NCBI RefSeq assembly: GCF_000208405.1
Contig: NC_015437.1
Location: 1,791,501-1,855,500, forward strand
Length of the DNA: 64,000 nucleotides
Direction: 5' to 3'
Origin: Selenomonas sputigena ATCC 35185
Lineage (GTDB): Bacteria; Bacillota; Negativicutes; Selenomonadales; Selenomonadaceae
Below the pieces are notes generated by a model. The model ran no database searches. It saw nothing but the letters and a program-made list of their open reading frames with translations, and had not been told where the DNA came from. A program made the position numbers and the translations under genes. Shown here piece by piece: positions 43,498 to 51,559 of this stretch (position 1 is its first letter; each line of letters begins with the position of its first letter).

Positions 43498-44777
43498 CAC
43501 TTCCGCAAACTCACTTCATCGACAAGGCTTCCGTCGGGCAGGAAGCACGAAAAGTGCAGACGCTCCGCCGACGCCTCCAATGTCATATAATTGCCGCGCT
43601 CAGGCTGGGTGAGCACCTTCTTGTCGAAACGCGCATTCACAGGCACATCGTAATAGCAGTTGCCGCAGTTTCCCGTATCGATGTAGAAAGGTCCTTCTTC
43701 GCTCGGCGCAAAGTTCACGATAGACCCTAGCCGCCGATACGTATGCTGATGCGCCGTCAAAACGACATCGGGACGCAATTCATCGAAGAGCGGCATGAGT
43801 AGACGCCCCGTCGCACTGATGTCACCCGTGACGGGATCGCTCAAATCGGGGTAGTCGTACTCGATGACATCCTTGTGCATCAAGACGATCTTCCACTTCT
43901 TGCGGCTCGCCGCCATGTCGCGGCGCAGCCAAGCCATCTGCTCCTCCAGGAGTCCCGCACGCAATGCCTCGACTTCCTCCCACTGCGTGTTAAGCGCGAC
44001 GAAGTGGCACGGCCCGTAATCGAAGGAATAGTACCAATGCGAGAAGCGCAGACTGCCGTTGCCGGGCACGGGAAAGTAGCCGAGCCAAGCCAAGGGCAGG
44101 CGACATTGCCAGTCGAGATCATACGCTTCATGATTGCCCATCAGCGGAGCGCACGGCAGGCGGCTCATGAGTCCCGCCGCCCCCTCGAACCACTGCCGCC
44201 ACTGGTAGGCGGCCTCCCCATTGTCGACGAGATCACCCATCATGATAAAGAAGTCCGCGTCCGGGTGCTGCGCCGCCGCACTTTCCGCCGCCTTCTTCCA
44301 TGTGCGATATCCGTCCGAGCACTGCGAATCGGGAAAGATCAGCGCCTTGAATGCGCCGTCCCCCGCCGTTCGCAGGGAAAACCAAGGCGACGATGTATCG
44401 CCCGTGCGCAGGCGGTACTCATACGAAGCGCCCGGCGAAAGCCCTGTCAGAAGCGCCTCGTGAGAGAACAGCCGCTCGCCGCCGTCATCGAGAAGTTTCT
44501 CGCTCACCGCGAAAGAAGAAAACCCTGCTGCACCCACAAGTCGCAGATCGACGACAGCCTGCACCTCACTCACCGTGGACTCCCATGCAATCATGCGCGA
44601 GGTTCGACTGTCCTCGGTGACGATCTGCCGCACGAAGAACGCTTCCAGCCCCTCAGCGGCAAAGGCCCTGCGCCAGCGCGCGGGGAACAAACTGCCGATT
44701 CCCAGCGAAAGCAGCGTCCGCAGCGATATTTTCAAAAACCCGCGGCGCGACAGCGCCGGTAAAGAGGCGGACAGCAT
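43497..44777 (-). CDS. Tat-exported calcineurin-like phosphoesterase (purple acid phosphatase-like)
   Basis: 426 residues. The twin-arginine signal SRRGFLK (residues 10-16) is followed by a hydrophobic stretch and an Ala-rich cleavage region near residue 40. A fibronectin-like N-terminal domain (about 45-140) precedes a metallophosphoesterase domain with PDSQ, GDLVDNG, GNHEAYD, MHKD and TAHQHTYRR (AHQH in place of the common GHxH). It probably acts on phosphate esters in the periplasm or at the surface. Start: ATG at 44777, 7 nt after GAAGGAGG; codons upstream are not part of the signal. Confidence 0.88.
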   Translation of the reverse strand: MLSASLPALSRRGFLKISLRTLLSLGIGSLFPARWRRAFAAEGLEAFFVRQIVTEDSRTSRMIAWESTVSEVQAVVDLRLVGAAGFSSFAVSEKLLDDGGERLFSHEALLTGLSPGASYEYRLRTGDTSSPWFSLRTAGDGAFKALIFPDSQCSDGYRTWKKAAESAAAQHPDADFFIMMGDLVDNGEAAYQWRQWFEGAAGLMSRLPCAPLMGNHEAYDLDWQCRLPLAWLGYFPVPGNGSLRFSHWYYSFDYGPCHFVALNTQWEEVEALRAGLLEEQMAWLRRDMAASRKKWKIVLMHKDVIEYDYPDLSDPVTGDISATGRLLMPLFDELRPDVVLTAHQHTYRRLGSIVNFAPSEEGPFYIDTGNCGNCYYDVPVNARFDKKVLTQPERGNYMTLEASAERLHFSCFLPDGSLVDEVSLRK

Positions 44778-44828
44778 AGCGAAACCTCCTTCGCACCATC
44801 CGATGCAGACCTTCTGCATCCGTTGCCC

Positions 44829-45773
44829 TCAAAAACGCTTACTCTCTGCCGTGTCGAGCAGCGCCTCATACGCCTCGGCTGCCCGTGCCGCGAAAATTTT
44901 GCGCACGGCGGCGTTCTCTCCGATACCCTTGAGAATCGTCTGCACGCGAAAGCCTTCGCGCTCCAAAAGCGATTTGTGCGAATCCGGCTCGTCGCCCGCC
45001 ATATCGTTCGTCGCATGATCGCCCGCCACGAGCATTAAAGGGGCGAGCGTGGCCTTCCTTATGCCCGCCTCCTTGAGCTTCGGCACGACATCGTCCAGAT
45101 TCGGCCGTCCCTCGACGGTGTAGATGTAGACGCGCTCTTCACCGAGATTTTCCAAGCGAGCCTGCATGACAGCGTAGTAGGCATTTGCCGGATGCGGCGT
45201 GCCGTGCGCCATGAGGAGCACGGCTTCGTCTTCCGCACGCGCCGGCAACTCCTTCGCAACAGCCGCCATGACCTCTGCGACATCATCGCGCTTCTCCTCC
45301 TGCCCTTGCCAATAGACAAGAGGCGTGCCGAGCGTCATGCGCTGAAACCACGGCTTGCATTCGTCAAAGACTTCCCGCTTATAGGCATACTCGATGCCCG
45401 GGATGATGTCGAGCGAAACGAGAGCGACACGCGTACAGCCCTCTTCCTTAAGCTTCTGCAGCGCCTCTTCGGGCGTTGGATAGCGGATGCCCTCGTTCTT
45501 TTCCACACGCTCGATGACGATGTGCGACGTGAAGGCGAGCATGACCTTGACTGCGGGATGCATGCGCCGCACCTCCTCCGCCACGGCGTCAATCGTCTTC
45601 TCGCGCGTCTCCTTGAACGTCGTGCCGAAACTCATGACGAGGATGGCATCCCGTTCCTCACCGGCAGTGAGCGCGGCATTGTCCGCCACAAGCACGCCGA
45701 GGCTTGCGGCTCGCTGCAAAGCGGCGCCCGCTGTCTTTACTTCCTCATGGAGTTTGTAACCTGTATGTGCCAT
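44829..45773 (-). CDS. cbiK: Sirohydrochlorin cobaltochelatase CbiK (anaerobic)
   Basis: 314 residues. The CbiK chelatase fold is seen in ILVMSFGTTFKETREKTIDA, LMAHGTPHPANAYYAVMQAR (metal-binding His) and LMLVAGDHATNDMAGD. It inserts cobalt (or iron) into sirohydrochlorin in anaerobic cobalamin synthesis. About 45 residues precede the core, without an obvious signal peptide. Start: ATG at 45773 after GAAGGG; the frame stays open upstream, but the tRNA promoter lies there. No other cobalamin gene is seen nearby, so it is an orphan here. Confidence 0.9.
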   Translation of the reverse strand: MAHTGYKLHEEVKTAGAALQRAASLGVLVADNAALTAGEERDAILVMSFGTTFKETREKTIDAVAEEVRRMHPAVKVMLAFTSHIVIERVEKNEGIRYPTPEEALQKLKEEGCTRVALVSLDIIPGIEYAYKREVFDECKPWFQRMTLGTPLVYWQGQEEKRDDVAEVMAAVAKELPARAEDEAVLLMAHGTPHPANAYYAVMQARLENLGEERVYIYTVEGRPNLDDVVPKLKEAGIRKATLAPLMLVAGDHATNDMAGDEPDSHKSLLEREGFRVQTILKGIGENAAVRKIFAARAAEAYEALLDTAESKRF

Positions 45774-45843
45774 ATTTCGCCCTTCTCTCTTCCGTCGTGA
45801 TTTTCTCAGAAATTCCTGCTTATCGTTGTTTCCCAACACTACC

Positions 45844-45872
45844 TTGACAAAACGCGCCATATCCTTTATAAT
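45844..45872 (+). promoter_or_regulatory. Perfect-consensus promoter of Pro-Arg tRNA operon
   Basis: TTGACA, 17-nt spacer, TATAAT, 39 nt before tRNA-Pro; identical hexamers and spacing to the other tRNA operon. Confidence 0.93.
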
Positions 45873-45910
45873 TTTCATGTTACGCATGATACACTTTTCA
45901 TCGGCGTTTT

Positions 45911-45987
45911 CGGGGCATGGCTCAGTTTGGTAGAGCACCTGGCTTGGGACCAGGGGGTCGCAGGTTCAAATCCTGCTGCTCCGACCA
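45911..45987 (+). tRNA. tRNA-Pro (TGG)
   Basis: 77-nt cloverleaf with encoded CCA. Acceptor CGGGGCA/TGCTCCG with one G-U pair, anticodon arm CCTGG-CTTGGGA-CCAGG giving TGG, T-arm GTTCAAATC. Confidence 0.96.
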
Positions 45988-45989
45988 TC

Positions 45990-46066
<77 letters not shown>

Positions 46067-46077
46067 TGAATACTGCA

Positions 46078-46108
46078 GGGCTTGGCATTTTGCCAAGCCC
46101 TTTTGTTT
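46078..46108 (+). terminator. Terminator of Pro-Arg tRNA operon
   Basis: GGGCTTGGCA-TTT-TGCCAAGCCC then TTTTGTTT, 11 nt after tRNA-Arg. Confidence 0.92.
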
Positions 46109-46175
46109 ACTATGAAAGTCCAAGAAGTCAAGCCCGAAGGGCGCAGACCGATTGGGTAACTTTCATTAAGGGCGG

Positions 46176-46207
46176 CGCACAATGTCCACAAGGTGGACGT
46201 TTGTGCG
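46176..46207. repeat. Long hairpin at end of flagellar locus
   Basis: CGCACAAtGTCCAC and GTGGACgTTTGTGCG around a 3-nt loop, just after the SwrB-like stop codon (46,214). It lacks a U tract on the leftward strand. Possible end of the flagellar transcript. Confidence 0.5.
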
Positions 46208-46213
46208 TGTAGT

Positions 46214-47272
46214 TTACTCTTCGTGCGCACGCTTTTCTATGTGACGAACGAGTTCGATGGCGCCGAGTCCGAGTCCCAGTCGCTGAGAAATTTCCTCCGC
46301 GCTCATTCCTTGGCGCAGAAAGGCACGGATCTGCTCTTGCTGACGGCTCGGAGGCACATCAGGCGACGGGATTTTCACATCGTCTGCCTCGTCCGCTTCC
46401 TGCACAGCGGTCAAATCCTCGCCCGAAAACTCCGGCGGCTCTTCCTCGTCCGCCGGTTCGTCCTCTTCGTATTCGTCCGCCTCTTCTTCCATCACTGCCT
46501 CTTCGTCTTCTTCCTCCGACTCATCTTCCTCGTACTCCTCGTACTCATACGCCTCATCGTCCTGCGTCTCATCATCCTGCATCTCATCGGGCATTTGCGC
46601 CGCCGACAATGCACGGGATGCAGCATCTTCGTGGACGGGAATCTCCCGACGCATATTCTCCTGCGCCGCCTGAGTGCCATGCGCGATGTTCGCCGCCGCG
46701 TCCGTCCCCATTTCCTCAGGCGGCAGCTGCAAATCCACCGCACCGCCAATCGGGCTTCCGGCCATCTGCTTCATCAGGGCTGCCTGAAAGCTCGACGCCG
46801 TCTCTCCCGCACCGACGGTGGAAACCGCAGCGGGCGCAATGGCTGCAGCGGACGATGCGGCAACTTCGACGGCAGAAGGGGAGGAAACAGCGGGCGCTGC
46901 AGTGACGGGAGAAACAGTCGGAGGCGCCTGTGTCGCCGTGCGGGGCGCAGAGGAGGCGAACTCCATCTGCTGCGGCAAAGCGCCGAGCCGTGCGCCGTAG
47001 ACCTTCTCCCACTGCGCGAGGGCAGCAAGACGCTCATCCAAAGCCGCCTTCTGCGCGTTCGCCTCCGCCAAAATGCGCTCCAATCGTTCGACATGGATCT
47101 GCATCCTACCGATGACGGCGTCACCCGAGCGCTCGATCTCATAGCGCAGACGACTCGCGGAAACTTCGACCGATTCTTTCTCCTTGGCCTTTCCCTTGCT
47201 CAAAAGACGCCGCATGATGAGGACAAGCACCGCCCCCAAGACAATCAATGCGCCCAGAATTTCCGTGATCAC
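46214..47272 (-). CDS. SwrB/YlxL-like protein (DUF6115) at end of flagellar locus
   Basis: 352 residues. N-terminal membrane segment (LGALIVLGAVLVLIMRRLL), a coiled coil (about 40-90), an Ala/Pro/Ser linker, a very acidic run (about 225-290, mostly Asp/Glu with Tyr), and a C-terminal helix-turn-helix-like module (RQGMSAEEISQRLGLGLGAI). The C-terminal module matches DUF6115, which ends fla/che operons in Firmicutes; Bacillus SwrB occupies this place and activates flagellar export assembly. Start: GTG at 47272 after GGGGAG. A terminator separates it from the preceding gene, so it may have reduced or separate expression. Confidence 0.75.
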   Translation of the reverse strand: MITEILGALIVLGAVLVLIMRRLLSKGKAKEKESVEVSASRLRYEIERSGDAVIGRMQIHVERLERILAEANAQKAALDERLAALAQWEKVYGARLGALPQQMEFASSAPRTATQAPPTVSPVTAAPAVSSPSAVEVAASSAAAIAPAAVSTVGAGETASSFQAALMKQMAGSPIGGAVDLQLPPEEMGTDAAANIAHGTQAAQENMRREIPVHEDAASRALSAAQMPDEMQDDETQDDEAYEYEEYEEDESEEEDEEAVMEEEADEYEEDEPADEEEPPEFSGEDLTAVQEADEADDVKIPSPDVPPSRQQEQIRAFLRQGMSAEEISQRLGLGLGAIELVRHIEKRAHEE

Positions 47273-47324
47273 TTCTCGCAGCTCCCCTTATCTCCAGAAA
47301 TCGCTGAGAAATTCAGCTCTCCCT

Positions 47325-47371
47325 CTAAAATAGGGCTGTCACATGAGTCGACTACGACTTATGACAGCCCC
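47325..47371 (-). terminator. Terminator within the distal flagellar locus
   Basis: GGGCTGTCA...TGACAGCCC with a second inner stem (CGACT/AGTCG) and, on the reverse strand, TATTTTAG after it. It lies between the 110-residue gene and the SwrB-like gene. Confidence 0.75.
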
Positions 47372-47381
47372 GTTTCATTCC

Positions 47382-47714
47382 CTACGTAGATATATCAATA
47401 TTGCGTCCACGGAATACATCGACGGCGAACCTCTCCGTCGGCGCTTCCTCCTCCTGTTCGGCATGCCTGCCGCCGCCAGAGCCTCGCCTGCCGCGCCCCT
47501 GCTTCCTGCGGCGATCGGGATCGTCCTTGATGCGCTCCTCTTCTGCCTGATCCTTCTTCCTGACCTGCGTCTGTTTTAACGCCGTTTCCTGCTTGTCACG
47601 CACGGCCTGAAAATCCTGCTGTACAGCCGACTGCTGATTCATGTTGTGCTGCACCTGCGTCGCTTCAGAGGTGCGCGGCACGATTGCCTGCAAACTCATC
47701 GGTGTTACATCCAT
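47382..47714 (-). CDS. Small hydrophilic protein in flagellar locus, unknown
   Basis: 110 residues. Gln-rich N-terminal half (NMNQQSAVQQDFQAV), Lys/Arg/Gly-rich middle (RRRKQGRGRRGSGGGRH) and a tail RFAVDVFRGRNIDIST. No domain recognised; no signal peptide. Start: ATG at 47714 (MDVTPMSLQ) with GGTGGG upstream. It lies 62 nt after fapA on the same strand and before a terminator. Possibly a flagellar assembly accessory. Confidence 0.7.
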   Translation of the reverse strand: MDVTPMSLQAIVPRTSEATQVQHNMNQQSAVQQDFQAVRDKQETALKQTQVRKKDQAEEERIKDDPDRRRKQGRGRRGSGGGRHAEQEEEAPTERFAVDVFRGRNIDIST

Positions 47715-47776
47715 GCATCCCACCATCCTTTCCAAGCACAGTCAAGGGGACACGATCCGCAAGAACGTCGCCCGTA

Positions 47777-49168
47777 TCAATAAGCGCCCGTGCGGATCTG
47801 ATCGCCTTCCACGCTCAGCGTGCAGCGTTTCTCCTCCGAATGAACATTCTTGATGACGTTGTTGATCTTGAGCTTCACGCCCGGATATATCGTATCGGCA
47901 GCGCGGATGCGGCCGCGCTTCATGCTCTGGATTTTCTCCTCAAGTTCGTCCATCTCTTCCAGAAGGCGCTCCAACTGCCCTTCCACTTGGAAACGCACCT
48001 TCCCCAACTGCGCGACCATTTCCTGCCTCTCGGGCGGCAGTTTGCTGATGTCAACCTTGCCGAGCGTCGCGAGCGTCTTCTTGATCTCGTCGAGCTTCTT
48101 CTTCGTATCGCCGTACTCCTGGCACACCGCCTTGTACTGACGCTGCACCATCGGGTTGACGCCGACTTCAAGTTTCGTCGCAACATTCGCAGGGTTGCCG
48201 ATCTGGGTCGCCTCGATTTCTTCTCCGGCGAACGTAGAGCCACCCATGATCTGCCCGCGTCTGCCAAGCACCGTGACCTTTTTGCCTGCACGCACCTGTG
48301 AATTCAGTACAACGTCAGCAATCGTGACATTATGTCCCGCTTCGATCTCCGCATTTTCTGCGAAGAATGCCATGAGCGTCCCCTTCGCCTTGACGAAGCC
48401 GCGGTTCATGCCCTGGATGCCGCCCTTGACGAGGATGTTGTTTCCCTCGACCTCGGCGCCCGAAACGATGCCGCCGACCTCGATGTCACCCGTAGCCTTT
48501 ACCACAAATCCTGCCTGCACGCTTCCCTGGACAGCGACCGCTCCCGTAAATTCGATGTTGCCCGTGCCGACGCCCACATCCTCCTTGATGACGAGGCGAG
48601 GGTCGACGCCGATGACCTTGCCCGTGTCGACGATCTGTCCGTCGATATCGGCGTAGAGGAAATTCTCATCGCGAATCGAGGAGTTCTTTCCCGCCTTGAA
48701 TACGAGCGGCCTCCCCTTCTTTTGGTTGACCTTGCCGCCGAGCACATTCATGCCCGGCTCTCCGTCCGTCTGCAGAACGCGTTCAGCGAGAAGCTCGCCC
48801 TGCTTCACGAGCACGAAGAGGTTCATGTTCTTGTAGTCCGCCCGATCATATTCATCCGTCTTGGGGCGTCCCTTGACCCCGAGGTCGTAGTTCTTCTTCA
48901 GATAGGCGTCCTCGCCATGCTGTGGCTCCTTGCCAAGCGCCGCCTCGAAGTCCTTTCCGTCTTTCGCGCCCTGCTCGATCGCCGCCTCGTCGAAGCCGAA
49001 TACGACGCCCTTGTCCTGGAGCGCCTTCTTGATCATCTCCGCCGTCGGATATGCGTTGGAGTCCGTATGGTCAAACCCGACCGTAGCCACCATCTTGTCC
49101 GAACTGACATGGATATTGATCTTGCTGTAGACCGGACGTTCTCCGTCAGCCCTTTCCTGTTCGCTCAT
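47777..49168 (-). CDS. fapA: FapA family protein (DUF342)
   Basis: 463 residues. An N-terminal domain (1-140) is followed by a DUF342 beta-helix built from glycine-rich repeats (GNIEFTGAVAVQGSVQAGFV, VKATGDIEVGGIVSGAEVEG, NILVKGGIQGMNRGF), a coiled coil near 350-425, and a short C-terminal domain. Family members are cytoplasmic polymerising or scaffold proteins often adjacent to flagellar or chemotaxis genes; a role in flagella or polarity is inferred. Start: ATG at 49168 with AAGGAGG upstream; an ATG at 49216 lies within fliA. Confidence 0.88.
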   Translation of the reverse strand: MSEQERADGERPVYSKINIHVSSDKMVATVGFDHTDSNAYPTAEMIKKALQDKGVVFGFDEAAIEQGAKDGKDFEAALGKEPQHGEDAYLKKNYDLGVKGRPKTDEYDRADYKNMNLFVLVKQGELLAERVLQTDGEPGMNVLGGKVNQKKGRPLVFKAGKNSSIRDENFLYADIDGQIVDTGKVIGVDPRLVIKEDVGVGTGNIEFTGAVAVQGSVQAGFVVKATGDIEVGGIVSGAEVEGNNILVKGGIQGMNRGFVKAKGTLMAFFAENAEIEAGHNVTIADVVLNSQVRAGKKVTVLGRRGQIMGGSTFAGEEIEATQIGNPANVATKLEVGVNPMVQRQYKAVCQEYGDTKKKLDEIKKTLATLGKVDISKLPPERQEMVAQLGKVRFQVEGQLERLLEEMDELEEKIQSMKRGRIRAADTIYPGVKLKINNVIKNVHSEEKRCTLSVEGDQIRTGAY

Positions 49169-49191
49169 GCCCTTTTTGCCTCCTTCTTGCC

Positions 49192-49950
49192 TCACTCCAT
49201 GAGGCTTGTTTTCCATCTCGCCAAAAAGCCCCGAAGCCGAAAGACGGCCTTCGTATGGAGCTGAGAAATCCGCGCCTCCGAAAGATGCAGGATGAGGCTG
49301 ATTTCCTTTAGGGTAAGTTCCTCATAATAATAGAGAGAAACGACCGTGCGCTCCTTCTCCGGAAGCTGGTCGATTGCTTCCGCCAAGGTGTCGCGCAATT
49401 CGTTTTTCTCGGCATTTTCTTCGGGATCGATCGTCTGTGACGACGGAGACTCCGTGCGGACATACTCTTCGAGCGGAATGACCGTCGCGATGTTCGTCTG
49501 CGAAACGAGATCGTGCAGTTCCTTCTTCGATATCTTGAGTTCCGCGGCAAGTTCGTCGTCCGTCGCCGAGCGACCCAGGCGGCCTTCCAATGTCGTCACC
49601 GCCTGCTCATAGCGCCGAATCTTCTGCCTTTTCGATACGGGAATCCAATCCATCGTACGCAAATAGTCAAGCATGGCACCGCGAATGCGCACGCCGCCAT
49701 ACGTTTCAAATTTGTTGCCGCGCTCGACGTCGTATCGCTCGATTGCGTCAAGCAAACCAAAAAAGCCGCTCGAAACGAGATCGTCCCGATCAACATGTGC
49801 GGGCAGGCCGACGACGACACGTCCCGCAATGATATTGACGAGCGGCAAGTACTTTTCGACAATCTTGTCACGAACTTCCGGTGCGCGCGTTTCCCGGTAA
49901 AGCGCCCAAAGATCTTGAATTTCTGCGGAGGGGGTCTCTGCCTTTTTCAT
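49192..49950 (-). CDS. fliA: RNA polymerase sigma-28 factor (FliA/SigD/WhiG)
   Basis: 252 residues with regions 2, 3 and 4. Region 2: GLPAHVDRDDLVSSGFFGLL and YGGVRIRGAMLDYLRTMDW; region 3: GRSATDDELAAELKISKKEL; region 4: LPEKERTVVSLYYYEELTLK then EISLILHLSEARISQLH. It directs late flagellar and chemotaxis transcription. Start: ATG at 49950 after GAGGAGG. It sits after cheC-cheD and a small membrane protein, matching the order seen in Bacillus fla/che. Confidence 0.96.
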   Translation of the reverse strand: MKKAETPSAEIQDLWALYRETRAPEVRDKIVEKYLPLVNIIAGRVVVGLPAHVDRDDLVSSGFFGLLDAIERYDVERGNKFETYGGVRIRGAMLDYLRTMDWIPVSKRQKIRRYEQAVTTLEGRLGRSATDDELAAELKISKKELHDLVSQTNIATVIPLEEYVRTESPSSQTIDPEENAEKNELRDTLAEAIDQLPEKERTVVSLYYYEELTLKEISLILHLSEARISQLHTKAVFRLRGFLARWKTSLME

Positions 49951-49973
49951 CAATCAGCCGCCTCCTCGTCTAG

Positions 49974-50360
49974 TCATTCTCCGCGGGGAACCGCAGCGGC
50001 GGGCTCTTCCATGACCTCAAAATCCGCATCCTGCTCTTGACCATCCGCTTGTGCGTCTGCTGCTTCCCCATCTTCTCCGGCATTTTCCGAGCCTTCCGAC
50101 TCCTCTTTATCATTCGCCGTCTGCGTCGCTTTTCCCTCTTTCCTCGCTGGAATTTCCTCCGACTGCGCTTGCGCAAAAAGGGCAGGGAACTGCTTTTCCA
50201 AAAAAAAGGCAACGAGAAAGATGAGCGCGGTGACGACGAGAAACACCGCAAGGCTTCTCCCCGCTGCAGTAGAAAACCGTGCGCCTGCCGAAACGGCGGT
50301 CAGAACGGTGAGGAAGGCAGCGAGGACGCCCGTGACGAGTGCTGTTCCAATCTTAAACAA
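49974..50360 (-). CDS. Small membrane protein between cheD and fliA, unknown
   Basis: 128 residues: two membrane segments (about 5-25 and 35-55; FLVVTALIFLVAFFL) and an acidic Glu/Asp/Gln/Ala-rich C-terminal tail. No family recognised. Start: TTG at 50360, 6 nt after GGGGGA; the open frame extends upstream into cheD but without protein character. Short intergenic gaps make it a member of the fla/che operon. Confidence 0.72.
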   Translation of the reverse strand: MFKIGTALVTGVLAAFLTVLTAVSAGARFSTAAGRSLAVFLVVTALIFLVAFFLEKQFPALFAQAQSEEIPARKEGKATQTANDKEESEGSENAGEDGEAADAQADGQEQDADFEVMEEPAAAVPRGE

Positions 50361-50373
50361 ATTCCATCCCCCG

Positions 50374-50859
50374 TTAAATAATCTTTTCCCCGCGATCGAT
50401 CGTCTTGACCTTGTAATCTCCCGTTGCCAAATCGATTTGTACCGTGCGGCCGTACGTGCCGCCCGTATCCTCGGCAACGATGCGTATGCCTTCCTTGGCG
50501 AGCGCCTTCTTTGCAGCCTCGGCATTTCTCAGACCCACGCGCATGACGTCGGACGCATTGGCGAACGAGAACATCTGTGCGCCTCCCGCGATCTTCGCGA
50601 CGAGACGGTTCTTCGCCGCACCGAGTTTCAAGACCTCGCCGAGCAACAAAGGCACGCCCGTATCAGCAAACTTCGCATGATTCTCGTGCGCTCTCGCCTG
50701 CGTGCTGTCCGGCAGCATGATGTGCACGAGGCCGCCGACCTTCGTCTGCGGATCGTAGAGGGATATGCCGATGCAGGAGCCAAGACCGTAGCTGATGATC
50801 TGCTGCGGAGCCTTACCGACCTTGTAATCCGCGATTCCTACGCGTAACATATCAGCCAT
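50374..50859 (-). CDS. cheD: Chemoreceptor glutamine deamidase CheD
   Basis: 161 residues. CheD motifs: ISYGLGSCIGISLYD (active-site Cys), GGLVHIMLPDS (catalytic His), and GGAQMF. It deamidates chemoreceptor Gln residues and interacts with CheC. Start: ATG at 50859 after GGGGG, overlapping cheC's end by a few bases' spacing (cheC stops at 50861). Confidence 0.95.
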   Translation of the reverse strand: MADMLRVGIADYKVGKAPQQIISYGLGSCIGISLYDPQTKVGGLVHIMLPDSTQARAHENHAKFADTGVPLLLGEVLKLGAAKNRLVAKIAGGAQMFSFANASDVMRVGLRNAEAAKKALAKEGIRIVAEDTGGTYGRTVQIDLATGDYKVKTIDRGEKII

Positions 50860-50860
50860 G

Positions 50861-51478
50861 TCATCCAACCCCCACTGCAGAAAGAATCATTTCCATGGAG
50901 CCTGGATCCGGTACAAGGAAGAAGTGCCCGCGCAACTCATCATCTTCGGCAAGGAACTCCGTCTCGATGACCATGGCGTGATCGCCCATCTGGCCGAGCT
51001 GTACGAGCACGACGTTCAAGATGGCGCCTGCCATATCCATAGCGAGCGCCGGAATCGACGGAATGAGCGAGAGGTTCGTGAAGCTGTAAAGCGCATTGAG
51101 GTAAGCTCCTGCCAAGATGTTGCCGATTTCCATCAAGGCGGACTCTGCCATCATGTCGAGATGCGTCGTCTCTCCCGACTCCTTGCCCATGAGGGCGTCG
51201 ACAAGGTAGAAAGCGCTGTCCTTCGGCATGAGGAACAGAATGTTGCTCGGCGCCTTGCCATAGACGCGCAGAAAAACGCCGACGACGATCGTCTCCGGCC
51301 CGCCGACGAGGTCGGGAACCTCGTCGAGAGGGACGACCGAAACCTTCGGCACATTCATATCAATGCGGCGATTGATGAGCTGCGACAAGGCCGTCGCAGA
51401 GTTTCCCGCACCGACATTTCCTATCTCCCGCAGCACATCAAGCTGTACCGGGGAAAGATCGATAATATCTTCCGTCAT
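50861..51478 (-). CDS. cheC: CheY-P phosphatase CheC
   Basis: 205 residues. Two copies of the CheC/CheX/FliY active-site helix: LREIGNVGAGNSATALSQLI (about 15-34) and ESALMEIGNILAGAYLNAL (about 110-128). Each has the Glu and Asn residues needed to dephosphorylate CheY-P. It pairs with CheD in receptor adaptation. Start: ATG at 51478 after GAGGTG. A hairpin separates it from cheW. Confidence 0.95.
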   Translation of the reverse strand: MTEDIIDLSPVQLDVLREIGNVGAGNSATALSQLINRRIDMNVPKVSVVPLDEVPDLVGGPETIVVGVFLRVYGKAPSNILFLMPKDSAFYLVDALMGKESGETTHLDMMAESALMEIGNILAGAYLNALYSFTNLSLIPSIPALAMDMAGAILNVVLVQLGQMGDHAMVIETEFLAEDDELRGHFFLVPDPGSMEMILSAVGVG

Positions 51479-51517
51479 AACTGCACCTCTAGCATATTGG
51501 CATGATCCGATAGAAAT

Positions 51518-51551
51518 ATCCTTCTCCCGTCCTGCTAGGCAGGAGAAGGAT
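51518..51551 (-). terminator. Hairpin between cheW and cheC (possible attenuator)
   Basis: ATCCTTCTCC and GGAGAAGGAT, a 10-bp stem around a 14-nt loop; on the reverse strand ATTTCTATC follows. An alternative inner stem (CCTGC/GCAGG) competes. It lies 8 nt after the cheW stop within the operon. Confidence 0.55.
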
Positions 51552-51559
51552 GCAACATC

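Noticed and set aside
49169-49216. An upstream ATG start for FapA
   Set aside because: It lies within fliA and has no ribosome site; AAGGAGG precedes the ATG at 49168.
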